This document shows positions 7,102 to 14,310 of a DNA stretch of 15,070 nt, in pieces. Made by a program: the position numbers and the translations under genes. The DNA comes from a bacterium (GTDB taxonomy: Bacteria > Patescibacteriota > Microgenomatia > UBA1400 > PJMF01). The stretch's first letter is position 1. Each line of letters begins with the position of its first letter. Below the pieces are notes generated by a model. It was not told the origin of the DNA. It did not search any database and worked only from the letters and a program-made list of their open reading frames with translations. Location: positions 1 through 15,070 of the forward strand of contig JAFRKU010000041.1 of NCBI GenBank assembly GCA_017431585.1. The letters run 5' to 3'.

Positions 7102-7129
7102 CAAAAATAGTCGTTAACGACTATTTTTG
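7102..7129. terminator. Perfect 28-nt palindrome, bidirectional intrinsic terminator
   Basis: An exact palindrome with A-run, TAGTCG, TTAA loop, CGACTA and T-run. On either strand it makes a hairpin (TAGTCG/CGACTA plus A-U pairs) followed by at least five U residues. It lies between the convergent metallophosphoesterase and 7155-8381 genes, as expected for a two-way Rho-independent terminator. Its core GTCGTTAACGAC is shared with the repeats at 7021-7040 and 14417-14436. Confidence 0.75.
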
Positions 7130-7143
7130 GTGGGGCCAAAAGT

Positions 7144-7153
7144 GTCACGAATC
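7144..7153. repeat. Short direct repeat GTCACGAATC, copy 2
   Basis: Second copy of the 10-mer at 7057-7066, ending one base before the stop codon of the minus-strand gene. Confidence 0.4.
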
Positions 7154-7154
7154 A

Positions 7155-8381
7155 CTACTCGCTTTTGACGCAATAGTAGCACTCGCTGACACCACTTTCA
7201 CAAGCGATACTTTCCGGCCAACTTTCATCAAAATCCGCCGTGGTGTAAATGAATTGCTCGTTACCCACTTTTTCCCAACCGTCCACTTCTTCCAATTTCG
7301 CACACACTGCAAAGTCGGTCACTTTCGTGGTCCCAATTAAAGCGTACACATACGGATAATCTTCACTCACCGGCACGATGTCTTCGTTCAAACAAGTGTT
7401 TTCCTCCGCCGCGAAAGGTCCGCTGGCCGCTTTCGTCACCAAATGATACAGCGACTCGCTAACGGTTTGCACTTTAGGCATCTCCAGCGCGTAAGTCTTG
7501 CTGCCTTTAGTTTGGCACTCACTCAAAGCCGCCACCACTTTATCCACGGCCGCCACCCGTCCCTGGTTGCGCTGCGTGATGTCTTCAGGTTCTTGGCTTA
7601 GCATACCACCGGTCGAACTCTCCCGCGCCGTCGTCACCGCCGGTGTCGGGGTGGGCACTGGCGTGGCCGTCGCCACCGGTTGAGGCGCAGGCGCCGACAA
7701 TTGCTGCCACGCATACCAGCCGCCACCGGCTACCGCCGCCACCACTAGTGCACCCAGCACGGCCGGGACCAAACTGGATTTACCCGCCACTGGCGCTTTT
7801 TTTGCTGCCACCGGCGCGCTGGGCGCTACCGGTTTGCTTACTGGCTTCAAGCTCGCGGCCGCCGTTGGCGCCGCTGGAGCTGACGCGGCCGGGGCCTTAG
7901 GCACGGGTGCACCCGCGGCAAAAACCGTCCGTGTTGTCGCCACCGGCGCTGGCGCACTGGCTACCGGCGCCGTAGCCGGAATGGGGGTGGCCGGCGCCAC
8001 CGGGTGATAACTGATATTCGCCACAGCGGGAGTAGGGGAGGGGGCGCTCGCCGTCGGGGCGCTCGGGCCAGCTACTGCTGGCCCCGTCGGCTGGGCGGTC
8101 ACCTGAGCCGTCGCCGGCGAAACCACCGCTTGTGCACCAGGCACGACGCCTGGCGCCCGCCCCACCGGCACAGCCGTGGCCGCCGGCGACGGTGTGGCTG
8201 CGCCAGCGCCGGTAGGCGCTGGCGCGCTCCCGGCATTCGCCGGCACTTGCGGTTTGGGCAAATTGCTCGGCGTCACACCCGTGGCCAGTTGCGTTTTAGC
8301 GCTGGACAGCACCGAAGCCAACTTCGGATTCAGCGCCGGTTTACTTTTAGTTGCGGTTGAATTATTATTTTGCTCATTCAT
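7155..8381 (-). CDS. Membrane-anchored protein with Pro/Ala-rich arm and pilin-like six-Cys C-terminal domain
   Basis: A 408-residue protein read from ATG 8381 (MNEQNNNS). The frame opens 14 codons earlier, but TATAAT lies between that ATG and this one, 6 nt before MNEQ, so the upstream codons are probably untranslated. Residues about 30-203 are low-complexity Ala/Pro/Thr/Val. One membrane helix (204-225, LVPAVLGALVVAAVAGGGWYAW) is followed by another Pro/Thr stretch and a C-terminal domain (265-408). That domain aligns with the ectodomain of the pilin at 14436-14975: RVAAVDKVVAAL/RVSDMQAVAKAM, CLNEDIVP/CLNNNIRP, FAVCAKLEEVDGWE/FVVCAQLEAVGGVE, and CYYC near both ends. Cysteines 289, 330, 360, 394, 401 and 404 are collinear with pilin Cys 57, 96, 125, 161, 171 and 174. 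There is no prepilin cleavage motif, so the topology is probably N-in with the domain outside. Confidence 0.8.
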   Translation of the reverse strand: MNEQNNNSTATKSKPALNPKLASVLSSAKTQLATGVTPSNLPKPQVPANAGSAPAPTGAGAATPSPAATAVPVGRAPGVVPGAQAVVSPATAQVTAQPTGPAVAGPSAPTASAPSPTPAVANISYHPVAPATPIPATAPVASAPAPVATTRTVFAAGAPVPKAPAASAPAAPTAAASLKPVSKPVAPSAPVAAKKAPVAGKSSLVPAVLGALVVAAVAGGGWYAWQQLSAPAPQPVATATPVPTPTPAVTTARESSTGGMLSQEPEDITQRNQGRVAAVDKVVAALSECQTKGSKTYALEMPKVQTVSESLYHLVTKAASGPFAAEENTCLNEDIVPVSEDYPYVYALIGTTKVTDFAVCAKLEEVDGWEKVGNEQFIYTTADFDESWPESIACESGVSECYYCVKSE

Positions 8382-8387
8382 ACGTTT

Positions 8388-8416
8388 ATTATACCCACCC
8401 CGCCGCCAAAACGCAA
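8388..8416 (-). promoter_or_regulatory. Promoter of the 7155-8381 gene
   Basis: On the minus strand, TTGCGT (8411-8416), a 17-bp spacer and TATAAT (8388-8393), then 6 nt to ATG. The predicted +1 is the A of the start codon, so the mRNA would be leaderless. It lies in the 44-bp gap after rmuC. Confidence 0.65.
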
Positions 8417-8425
8417 GCCCCAAAA

Positions 8426-9532
8426 TTATGCCTCGGCCGCGCCTAACAACTCATTGTCCGGCGTCTGTAACTCCCGCGTGGCCACCTTTTCCAACTGCTG
8501 GCTAATATGATGCGACTTGCTTTGCGCTTGTTCGATGATATTGCTCGTTTCCGTCAGTTTCTTTTGCACCCGCGCTAAAATGTCGCCAAATTTGCCAAAA
8601 TCTGTTTTGATTTTGCCCAGCAGCGCCCAGACTTCACTGGAGCGTTTTTCAATCGTCAGCGTCCGGAAACCCAATTGCAAACTGCTCAAAAAAGCACTAA
8701 TGGTATTAGGCCCCATCACGCTGACGCGGTAGTCCGTTTGCAATTGATTCACTAGCGTCGTATTGGCCACAATTTCCGCATACAGCGACTCCAGCGGCAA
8801 ATACAAAATCGCAAAATCCGTCGTCACCGGTGGGTTGACATACTTGCTGGCGATATCGTGCGCCTCTTTTTTCAGTCGGGCTGCCAATGCCGCGCGCGCC
8901 GCTTCCACTGCCTCTCGCTGGCCCGCTTCTTGTGCCTGTTGCAAGCGCTCATAGTCTTCCAAAGGAAATTTGGCATCAATTGGTAACAATAAAAACTTTG
9001 ATTCATCGGTTTTATTTGGCAAGTTGATCACAAATTCTACTCGTTCGCGACTATTCGGTTTGGTCGCTACATTGTGCGCATAATCGCCACTGGTCAAAAA
9101 TTGGCTCAGCAAATTATCCAGTTGCACCTCGCCCCACGTACCCCGGACTTTCACATTCGTTAGCATCCGCCGCAAATCGCCCACCCCGGTCGCCAGCGTT
9201 TGCATCTCGCCCAAACCACGATACACCGCTTCCAATCGCTCACTGACTTGCTTGAAGCTCTCGCTCAAGCGCCGTTCCAGCGACGTTTGCAATTTTTCGT
9301 CCACCACCGCGCGCATCTGTTCCAGTTGTTTGGCGGTTTGCACTGTGAGTTGTTGCAATTGCTGCTGTTGCGCACTGCCAAAAGCCTGCAAACTCAGCGT
9401 CAGTTCCTGACGCTGGCTAGACAAATGTTGCACCAAATCTGGCTGGCGCGCCCCATTGCGCAGCCCAATGACGATATCCACCGTCACCAAGACGATCAGC
9501 ACCACCAGTAAAACCATCATAGTAACTTCCAC
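8426..9532 (-). CDS. rmuC: DNA recombination protein RmuC
   Basis: RmuC is a membrane-anchored, nuclease-fold protein that limits recombination at inverted repeats. From GTG 9532 it has 368 residues: an N-terminal membrane helix (VLLVVLIVLVTVDIVIGL), a Gln/Leu-rich coiled coil to about residue 105, then the conserved core with VRGTWGEVQLDNLLSQF, PIDAKFPLEDYERL, TTDFAILYLPLESLYAEI and VSVMGPNTISAFLSSL, the last three being family hallmarks. The frame also has an ATG at 9541, but that ATG lies inside the extended -10 (TGATATAAT) of its apparent promoter. I therefore prefer GTG at codon 4; the two starts differ by only three residues. It is 21 nt after the ATP-grasp gene on the same strand, with its own promoter. 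Confidence 0.92.
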   Translation of the reverse strand: MEVTMMVLLVVLIVLVTVDIVIGLRNGARQPDLVQHLSSQRQELTLSLQAFGSAQQQQLQQLTVQTAKQLEQMRAVVDEKLQTSLERRLSESFKQVSERLEAVYRGLGEMQTLATGVGDLRRMLTNVKVRGTWGEVQLDNLLSQFLTSGDYAHNVATKPNSRERVEFVINLPNKTDESKFLLLPIDAKFPLEDYERLQQAQEAGQREAVEAARAALAARLKKEAHDIASKYVNPPVTTDFAILYLPLESLYAEIVANTTLVNQLQTDYRVSVMGPNTISAFLSSLQLGFRTLTIEKRSSEVWALLGKIKTDFGKFGDILARVQKKLTETSNIIEQAQSKSHHISQQLEKVATRELQTPDNELLGAAEA

Positions 9533-9539
9533 GCCACCC

Positions 9540-9548
9540 ATTATATCA
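9540..9548 (-). promoter_or_regulatory. Extended -10 promoter of rmuC
   Basis: The minus strand reads TGATATAAT, whose last bases overlap an in-frame ATG. Predicted transcription starts at about 9533, one nt before GTG 9532. No strong -35 is seen at 17 bp; TTGTCA lies at 19 bp. It is located in the gap after the ATP-grasp gene. Confidence 0.55.
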
Positions 9549-9553
9549 TGGAT

Positions 9554-10843
9554 TTAGCCTTTGATGACAAAGCCCTTCAAATCGCGCCGCCCCAAATGAA
9601 TTTTGTGTTTGCTCCGATCCAGCTGTCGGCTCACGAGCATATTGGTCCGCAATTTTTTGCCACCCACCGTCATAATGACTGCAATGACCGGCTGTTTTTC
9701 GCCGGTATCAGTTTTTTGGTACCACAGTAAATCTTCCGGATCCAGCAAACCCAATTCTGCCGCCAAACTTTGCGAAATGCACGAGCGCGACCGCTTGGTA
9801 TTGACAAAACAACTCGTCCGGTAGCGTTGCTTTTTGCCCAAATGCAACTCGCACTCTTCCACCACGTTAATCGCCGTCGGTTCTTGCGGCGACACGAATT
9901 TCTCCGCCAGACTCGAACGGAACAACGCCTGCCCAATTTTCAAACCATGCTCAGCGTTGAGCACCGGCAAATCGCGCACCCGCTCCAGCCGTTTTTTCAA
10001 ACCCTTATGATTAGCCAATTGAATCGAAAGTCCCGGGCTGGTATTCAGTTCCACCACCATCGGCCCGCGATTTTTATCAATAAAAATATCCACGCCCGCA
10101 TACGTAATCCCAGCCACATTGGCCGCTCGGATCGCCGTTAGCAAAATATCTTGCCAGAAGGGGATTAAAATCCCCGCCAACTTCCGTTTGGTATCCGGCA
10201 AATACGTAATCTGCCGCCCGCCGCCGGTAATCGCATACGTCGTCACGCCCGTGGAAATATCCACGCCCACGCCCAGCGCGCCCTGATGCAAATTCGCCCG
10301 GCCTTCGCTTTCGCGCGTGGGCAGACGCAACATCGCCATCACCGGTACACTATTGTACACAATCACCCGCACATCCGGCGTGCCCTTATAAGCCAACTTG
10401 GCAAACAGCGGATGAATTTCCACCCGCTCTTCCACGATCACCTCCGCCCCCACGCCCGGATGCGAACTATATTTGCCCTCCAAAATGTCTTGGCAGTGGT
10501 TCATGATATCATTCACCGTCCAAATTTCGCCCATCGTATCGCGGAATTGGCCACTGTCGGTATTTTTTTTAAAAACCACGATCCCTTTGCCGCCGCTGCC
10601 GTTGGAAGGCTTGAGCACAAAATTGCCCGTCAACTGTTCCCAAGCAAAATTATTCACTTCGTCATCATTATGCAGCACCCCCAAAATTTTCGCCACAGCG
10701 ATTTCGTGCTCGCTCATCAGTTGTTTGGTTAGGAATTTGCTGTTGGCCACCTGCCGCGCCGCCTTGCTATTTTTACTGGTGTACAGGCGATTTCTGGCAT
10801 TCATGCCCAAAACTTCGCGAGTGTTGAGCTTGACGAACGACAT
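9554..10843 (-). CDS. Alpha-L-glutamate-ligase-like ATP-grasp protein fused to a retropepsin-like (RimB-type) domain
   Basis: A 429-residue two-domain protein. Residues about 1-310 are an ATP-grasp fold of the sugar-transfer/alpha-L-glutamate-ligase-like type: FVLKPSNGSGGKGIVVFKK (75-93, nucleotide-binding Lys and Gly loop), EVIVEERVEIHPLF, and VDIFIDKNRGPMVVELNTSPGLSIQLAN with metal-binding Glu265 and Asn267. Residues about 325-429 resemble the RimB/ATP-dependent zinc protease family, which has a retropepsin-like fold, ending in KIHLGRRDLKGFVIKG. The expected catalytic DTG is replaced by NTK (348-350), so I infer loss of protease activity. The gene starts directly after the TAA of the 7TM gene (TAAATG), with AAGGAGGA 4 nt before its ATG, so the two are translationally coupled. 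The ligase substrate is unknown. Confidence 0.85.
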   Translation of the reverse strand: MSFVKLNTREVLGMNARNRLYTSKNSKAARQVANSKFLTKQLMSEHEIAVAKILGVLHNDDEVNNFAWEQLTGNFVLKPSNGSGGKGIVVFKKNTDSGQFRDTMGEIWTVNDIMNHCQDILEGKYSSHPGVGAEVIVEERVEIHPLFAKLAYKGTPDVRVIVYNSVPVMAMLRLPTRESEGRANLHQGALGVGVDISTGVTTYAITGGGRQITYLPDTKRKLAGILIPFWQDILLTAIRAANVAGITYAGVDIFIDKNRGPMVVELNTSPGLSIQLANHKGLKKRLERVRDLPVLNAEHGLKIGQALFRSSLAEKFVSPQEPTAINVVEECELHLGKKQRYRTSCFVNTKRSRSCISQSLAAELGLLDPEDLLWYQKTDTGEKQPVIAVIMTVGGKKLRTNMLVSRQLDRSKHKIHLGRRDLKGFVIKG

Positions 10844-11770
10844 TTAGTCCTCCTTGATCAAAGTTTTAAACCGCGACAGCTCCATCAGCCGCAAACCATT
10901 GTAGCGCCCGACCAAAATGTCCGCAATCAGCGTCAAAAGCAGCACCAACTCCGGATGTGTCACCACCAGTCGCTGCACTTCGCTGTTGTTAATAATCAAA
11001 GCCGAAATACTCGCCAAAAAGATGGTCTCCGCCGTCAGTCGCACTGCCTCGCGCGTGGTCGAAAACAGCTGAGTACTAGTGAAATTTTCACTCAGCGAAA
11101 TGATGATCAGCATCGGGAAAATGCTCAAGCCGAAAAAGACCTTCACATCCATGTAAGCCGTCAGCAGCAAAAACAAAATCATCATCAAACACACGCCCCA
11201 AAGCACTATCGAAGTTTTAGGCAAATGCGCCAAATTCAACTTTTTCAAGGTACGCTGCATCAACATCGAACTCAAAATGACCACCAAAAAGAGAATGATG
11301 CCTTCAATGATGCCTGTGGACACCAGCGCCACTGACAGCACCGCCGGCGTATACACACCAAACCCGCGCAAACCCACCACGTGGCGCGAAAAAGCGATAA
11401 TCAGCGACACCACCGGGAACAAAATCAACAACACCACCAAGTTACTCGGCAAGCCGCGGCTAATGCCCTGACGCATCAAATGGCGCAAAAAGTTGTGCCA
11501 AGACAGCGGTTCATCGGCGCGCGAGAACAAATACGCCGCCAACACGTCCGTTTTCCCGCCGGTACTTTCGGTCACATCCTGGTCTTTTTTCTCCTGAACG
11601 ATCTGTTTGACCTCTGGCGAAACCACCGTGGCGCTCATCGTAGCGCTGCTACTAGCCTCCAGTGGTGCCACCGGCCGCAAAGGTGCCGTCAGCTCCTGAG
11701 CCTGCGCCAGCCCGCTGCCCGCCGCCACCAGGCTAAATATCCCGATTAGTAACCATTGTTTCATTTTCAT
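10844..11770 (-). CDS. 7TM protein of the inactive-transglutaminase/UUP1 family, lacking the transglutaminase domain
   Basis: A 308-residue inner-membrane protein. It has a signal peptide (1-25, cleavage likely after AQA), a Pro/Ser/Thr and charged extracytoplasmic region to about residue 100, then about seven membrane helices between 108 and 290. RHVVGLRGFGVYTPAVLSVAL (129-149) resembles the signature of the 7TM domain that is usually fused to an inactive transglutaminase. Here only about 80 residues without such a fold precede the membrane part. Homologues elsewhere are encoded beside an alpha-L-glutamate-ligase-like ATP-grasp gene and a RimB-like gene, which matches the next gene here. Expression is from a near-perfect promoter whose -10 ends 7 nt before ATG 11770. 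Confidence 0.82.
   Translation of the reverse strand: MKMKQWLLIGIFSLVAAGSGLAQAQELTAPLRPVAPLEASSSATMSATVVSPEVKQIVQEKKDQDVTESTGGKTDVLAAYLFSRADEPLSWHNFLRHLMRQGISRGLPSNLVVLLILFPVVSLIIAFSRHVVGLRGFGVYTPAVLSVALVSTGIIEGIILFLVVILSSMLMQRTLKKLNLAHLPKTSIVLWGVCLMMILFLLLTAYMDVKVFFGLSIFPMLIIISLSENFTSTQLFSTTREAVRLTAETIFLASISALIINNSEVQRLVVTHPELVLLLTLIADILVGRYNGLRLMELSRFKTLIKED
10848..10855 (-). promoter_or_regulatory. Shine-Dalgarno site of the ATP-grasp gene
   Basis: AAGGAGGA lies in the last codons of the 7TM gene, 4 nt upstream of the ATG at 10843. It supports that start and coupling of the two genes. It shows that this genome uses canonical ribosome binding sites inside operons, while many first genes lack them. 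Confidence 0.75.
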
Positions 11771-11777
11771 AACCTAT

Positions 11778-11806
11778 ATTATACCACATAATGTCTATTT
11801 TGTCAA
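11778..11806 (-). promoter_or_regulatory. Consensus promoter of the 7TM/ATP-grasp operon
   Basis: On the minus strand, TTGACA (11801-11806), a 17-bp spacer and TATAAT (11778-11783) with TGG before the hexamer. Both boxes match the sigma-70 consensus exactly. The ATG follows 7 nt after the -10, so the leader is 0 to 1 nt. Confidence 0.85.
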
Positions 11807-11875
11807 GTATTGATTTAGTTTGAGGCTAAATCCTACCCATACTGGCGATTATACCCCAAAATTTGGCAAAATGAC

Positions 11876-11908
11876 TTGACAATTTAGGGCAATTTGCGCT
11901 AAGATAAT
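11876..11908 (+). promoter_or_regulatory. Promoter of the GspH/GspI-like pilin pair
   Basis: TTGACA (11876-11881) followed by TAAGAT (11900-11905, 18-bp spacer) or GATAAT (11903-11908). Either choice puts the transcription start within 2 nt of ATG 11914. No ribosome binding site is present. Confidence 0.6.
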
Positions 11909-11913
11909 GATTA

Positions 11914-12606
11914 ATGCGAAAAACCGCGTTTACTTTAGTTGAACTCCTCACCGTCATAACTTTGATGACGCTGGTTTTTACCATCGGCACGGTCAATTAC
12001 ATCCGTCAACAAGATCGCCAGCAGGTCGAAGGCATTGGTAGAAACTTGGTGGCTTTTTTCCATCACATCCAGACCAACGCCCGGACAGGGGACAGAGGCA
12101 CGGGCAGTTGCAATGTCAATTTAAATGATCTCGTCGCCGGTAAAAAGCGTCTGGCTCGCTGGTCACTGATTATCAAAAATGGAACCGATATTTACGCCTA
12201 TGCCTATTGTTGCAATGAAGACAGCAAATTCGGCGGCTATGTCTATGCCAGCAATTGCGCCCCCTCCAATGGATCCAGCAGTCGCCCCACAGAGGCTGAA
12301 CTTTTCACCAACTTCATCGGCCGCGCTTTGCCTGACGGCGTCAAAATTTACTCCAACCGCACTGGCCACGCCTATCCTTTCGACGGTCATATTTTCTTCT
12401 CACCCGAATTCGGCGATATGGAAGTGCACAAGCTCGACGGTACCGATAACGCCGCTGCCAATGCCACCATGGTGGTTTACAACACCAACACCAAGCAAGG
12501 TTATCGCTTCGATGTCGACCGCGGCGTCGTCTCGTCTGGATGTCTATGTCCAGAAAAAGAAAATCTTGCTTATTGCCTTGATCCAAGCCAATTTAATTGT
12601 CCATAA
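11914..12606 (+). CDS. GspH-like type IV prepilin/pseudopilin, Cys-rich
   Basis: A 230-residue prepilin-like protein with a five-residue leader, MRKTA, then FTLVELLTVITLMTLVFTIGTV. Cleavage is expected after Ala5; Glu10 is the conserved +5 glutamate, and the helix runs to about residue 30. The ectodomain is beta-rich looking and has eight cysteines, four of them in the last 25 residues (CLCPEK...YC...NCP), suggesting disulfides. Length and position before a GspI-like gene suggest a GspH/FimT-type minor subunit of a type IV pilus or type II-like pseudopilus; the class is assigned by order and size, not by specific motifs. It is the first gene of a two-gene unit. Confidence 0.82.
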   Translation: MRKTAFTLVELLTVITLMTLVFTIGTVNYIRQQDRQQVEGIGRNLVAFFHHIQTNARTGDRGTGSCNVNLNDLVAGKKRLARWSLIIKNGTDIYAYAYCCNEDSKFGGYVYASNCAPSNGSSSRPTEAELFTNFIGRALPDGVKIYSNRTGHAYPFDGHIFFSPEFGDMEVHKLDGTDNAAANATMVVYNTNTKQGYRFDVDRGVVSSGCLCPEKENLAYCLDPSQFNCP

Positions 12607-12614
12607 ATCAACTT

Positions 12615-13166
12615 ATGTCAAAAAAACCTCTCACCGCCATTTCCATCGTTGAAGTCCTCGTCGCCGGGGCGCTCATTAGCGTCATCGGCACGGGTATCGC
12701 TCGCGCGCTGCTGTATGCCCAACGCTCCGTCATCAACGCCCGCTTGCGCGCCAAAGCTCTCAATCAAGCCCAATCTTGTCTCGATAAATTCCGCAACTTG
12801 CGCGACAGTACCAAATGGTCAGATTTTTGTGCCCGTCTGACTGGTGATTATAACACCGCCAGTGGCGCCAGATTTAACACTCTCACTTATACTATTCACT
12901 ATACAGACAGCAGCGGTCACCCACGATCTTTCCCCACCCCAGTTTGCAATGCCGATACCTTTACCGACAACGGTGACACCGGCGCTCAATATTCTGGCGT
13001 CTACCAAGTCGATCACGACGGTTGCAATACCAGCACCGATCCCGAGTCAGCCGTCGTGAAGGTGCACGTCTTTTATAACGATTTTTCCCATGCAGAAAAA
13101 GAAGTCGTGCTATCCCAACAATTCCAACGCGACCCCAACACCGAAGATAGCGCTCGCCCTCACTAA
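12615..13166 (+). CDS. GspI/PilV-like prepilin
   Basis: A 183-residue protein beginning MSKKPLTA and then ISIVEVLVAGALISVIGTGIARALL. Cleavage is expected after Ala8, and the +5 glutamate is Glu13. The +1 residue is Ile rather than Phe, common in GspI/PilV-type minor pilins. The ectodomain has four cysteines. The open frame reaches a TTG at 12597 inside the previous gene, but ATG 12615, 8 nt after the previous stop, gives the normal short leader. No Shine-Dalgarno sequence is seen, so translation probably depends on coupling to the upstream gene. It is convergent with the PilW-like gene, with 15 nt between the stops. Confidence 0.8.
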   Translation: MSKKPLTAISIVEVLVAGALISVIGTGIARALLYAQRSVINARLRAKALNQAQSCLDKFRNLRDSTKWSDFCARLTGDYNTASGARFNTLTYTIHYTDSSGHPRSFPTPVCNADTFTDNGDTGAQYSGVYQVDHDGCNTSTDPESAVVKVHVFYNDFSHAEKEVVLSQQFQRDPNTEDSARPH

Positions 13167-13181
13167 CCATCCAGTTTTCGT

Positions 13182-13913
13182 TTATTGCTCAAATCTCGCC
13201 GCGGTATTGCGCACCGCAATTTCCCGCGAAAATTTTTCCGTCAAAACTTGATCGCCTCCACTGCGCGTTTGATGACCATATTCGATAGTAAAATTGACCG
13301 ACACAATATATCCCTCAGTAAACGGATCATAGCGGCACGCAAATGTCAGTCGATTAGTTCCAGTTTCCGGCACGACGAAAGGCTTACTACTGATGGCCGC
13401 ATTCACTTTTGAATCCGTCAAGCGCACACCATTGCTAAACGACGACGAAGAAAAACCGTCACCAGCTATATGTCTTTTATCTCTCGGCCAACCGCCGGAT
13501 TTTTTATCAAAATAAACTATTTCTTTGTTATTCACCCCGATTTCCACCCGCTCAAAAAAAATCGATGGCGTCGCCCCCGTACTCGGTGGCAAAATATTCG
13601 CTTTCAGCACGGCAAACGGACCACTCTGGCAACCATCAGACGAATACATACATCCATTTTTGTTTGCTACCAACTCACGCGGCCCTTCGCACACATTCGG
13701 CAGCGTCACTCCGTTACGCACCACGTATTCCACCCGGTCCAGCGCGTTATTGCCTTGCTGGCGGATGCGCACCCGCGCATCAGTGTTGGCCCGCAGCATC
13801 ACGAAATTCAGCATCAATCTGGCCATCCCGCCGGCCACCAAGCCAAAAATCGCCAGCGCCACTAGCATTTCAATCAAAGTAAAAGCCGACTGACGAGTAG
13901 GGGAGTGCGACAT
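13182..13913 (-). CDS. GspJ/PilW-like prepilin
   Basis: A 243-residue prepilin-like protein: leader MSHSPTRQSA, then FTLIEMLVALAIFGLVAGGMARLML, with cleavage expected after Ala10 and Glu15 at +5. The helix followed by RQQGNNALDRVEYVVRNG is typical of GspJ/PilW minor pilins, which begin with a helix and then a beta-rich ectodomain. Four cysteines are in the ectodomain. It starts 4 nt after the stop of the small pilin upstream (TAA then AAAT then ATG), so the two are co-transcribed. Together with the H-like and I-like genes it completes an H/I/J minor set split over two strands. Confidence 0.82.
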   Translation of the reverse strand: MSHSPTRQSAFTLIEMLVALAIFGLVAGGMARLMLNFVMLRANTDARVRIRQQGNNALDRVEYVVRNGVTLPNVCEGPRELVANKNGCMYSSDGCQSGPFAVLKANILPPSTGATPSIFFERVEIGVNNKEIVYFDKKSGGWPRDKRHIAGDGFSSSSFSNGVRLTDSKVNAAISSKPFVVPETGTNRLTFACRYDPFTEGYIVSVNFTIEYGHQTRSGGDQVLTEKFSREIAVRNTAARFEQ

Positions 13914-13917
13914 ATTT

Positions 13918-14304
13918 TTACGGATGAGTCAAACAATATTTATTATCGCTACTATTACCCGCCCCCGCGATTTCCAAAGAGTCCGAACAAATCGTAAAAC
14001 TTTTACCGTCGCTGCTGTACGAATAGCTTTTGCTAGTTGGTCCTTTAGTCGGCGGATCTTTCATATAATTAGAATTAAGAGCGCTAGCATACGTGCTAGG
14101 GAAAGGACCAATAGGATACTTTCCATTATCCGACCGATACATTACCAAAGCCTGCTGGATCGCTGCCACATCAGATTTGCGCTGCGCATCGCGCCCTTTT
14201 TTGATTGCTTGCGAAAAATTCGGCACGGTGATGGCCGCCAGTGTCACAATAATGCCCACCACCACCATCATTTCCACCAAGGTAAAAGCTCTGTGTTTTT
14301 GCAT
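13918..14304 (-). CDS. Small GspG-like type IV prepilin
   Basis: A 128-residue prepilin: MQKHRA, then FTLVEMMVVVGIIVTLAAITVPNF, with cleavage expected after Ala6 and Glu11 at +5. It continues with KKGRDAQRKSDVAAIQQALVMYRSDNGKYP, the helix and GKYP turn common in GspG/PilA-type subunits. Two cysteines near the C-terminus (TICSDS, KYCLTHP) could form the closing disulfide loop. The frame extends 19 codons upstream, but those codons contain the -10 region (TACAAT), and ATG 14304 gives a normal short leader peptide. A TTGACG/TACAAT promoter with 18-bp spacing ends 6 nt before it. Confidence 0.87.
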   Translation of the reverse strand: MQKHRAFTLVEMMVVVGIIVTLAAITVPNFSQAIKKGRDAQRKSDVAAIQQALVMYRSDNGKYPIGPFPSTYASALNSNYMKDPPTKGPTSKSYSYSSDGKSFTICSDSLEIAGAGNSSDNKYCLTHP

Positions 14305-14310
14305 GAGGCT

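Noticed and set aside
7102..7129. XerC/D dif-like recombination site
   Set aside because: The length is right, but perfect symmetry with flanking A- and T-runs between convergent genes fits an intrinsic terminator, and the sequence does not resemble dif arms.
8026..8042. GGGGAG-type KOPS-like motifs for FtsK
   Set aside because: G-rich patches also occur at 3664-3674 and 13897-13907, but none is a full GGGNAGGG set with polarity, and three patches are too few to judge.
8004..8505. Open frames opposite the Pro/Ala-rich arm and the end of rmuC
   Set aside because: They arise from the GCC/CCG-rich repeats of the real gene; no ribosome binding site or domain is visible.
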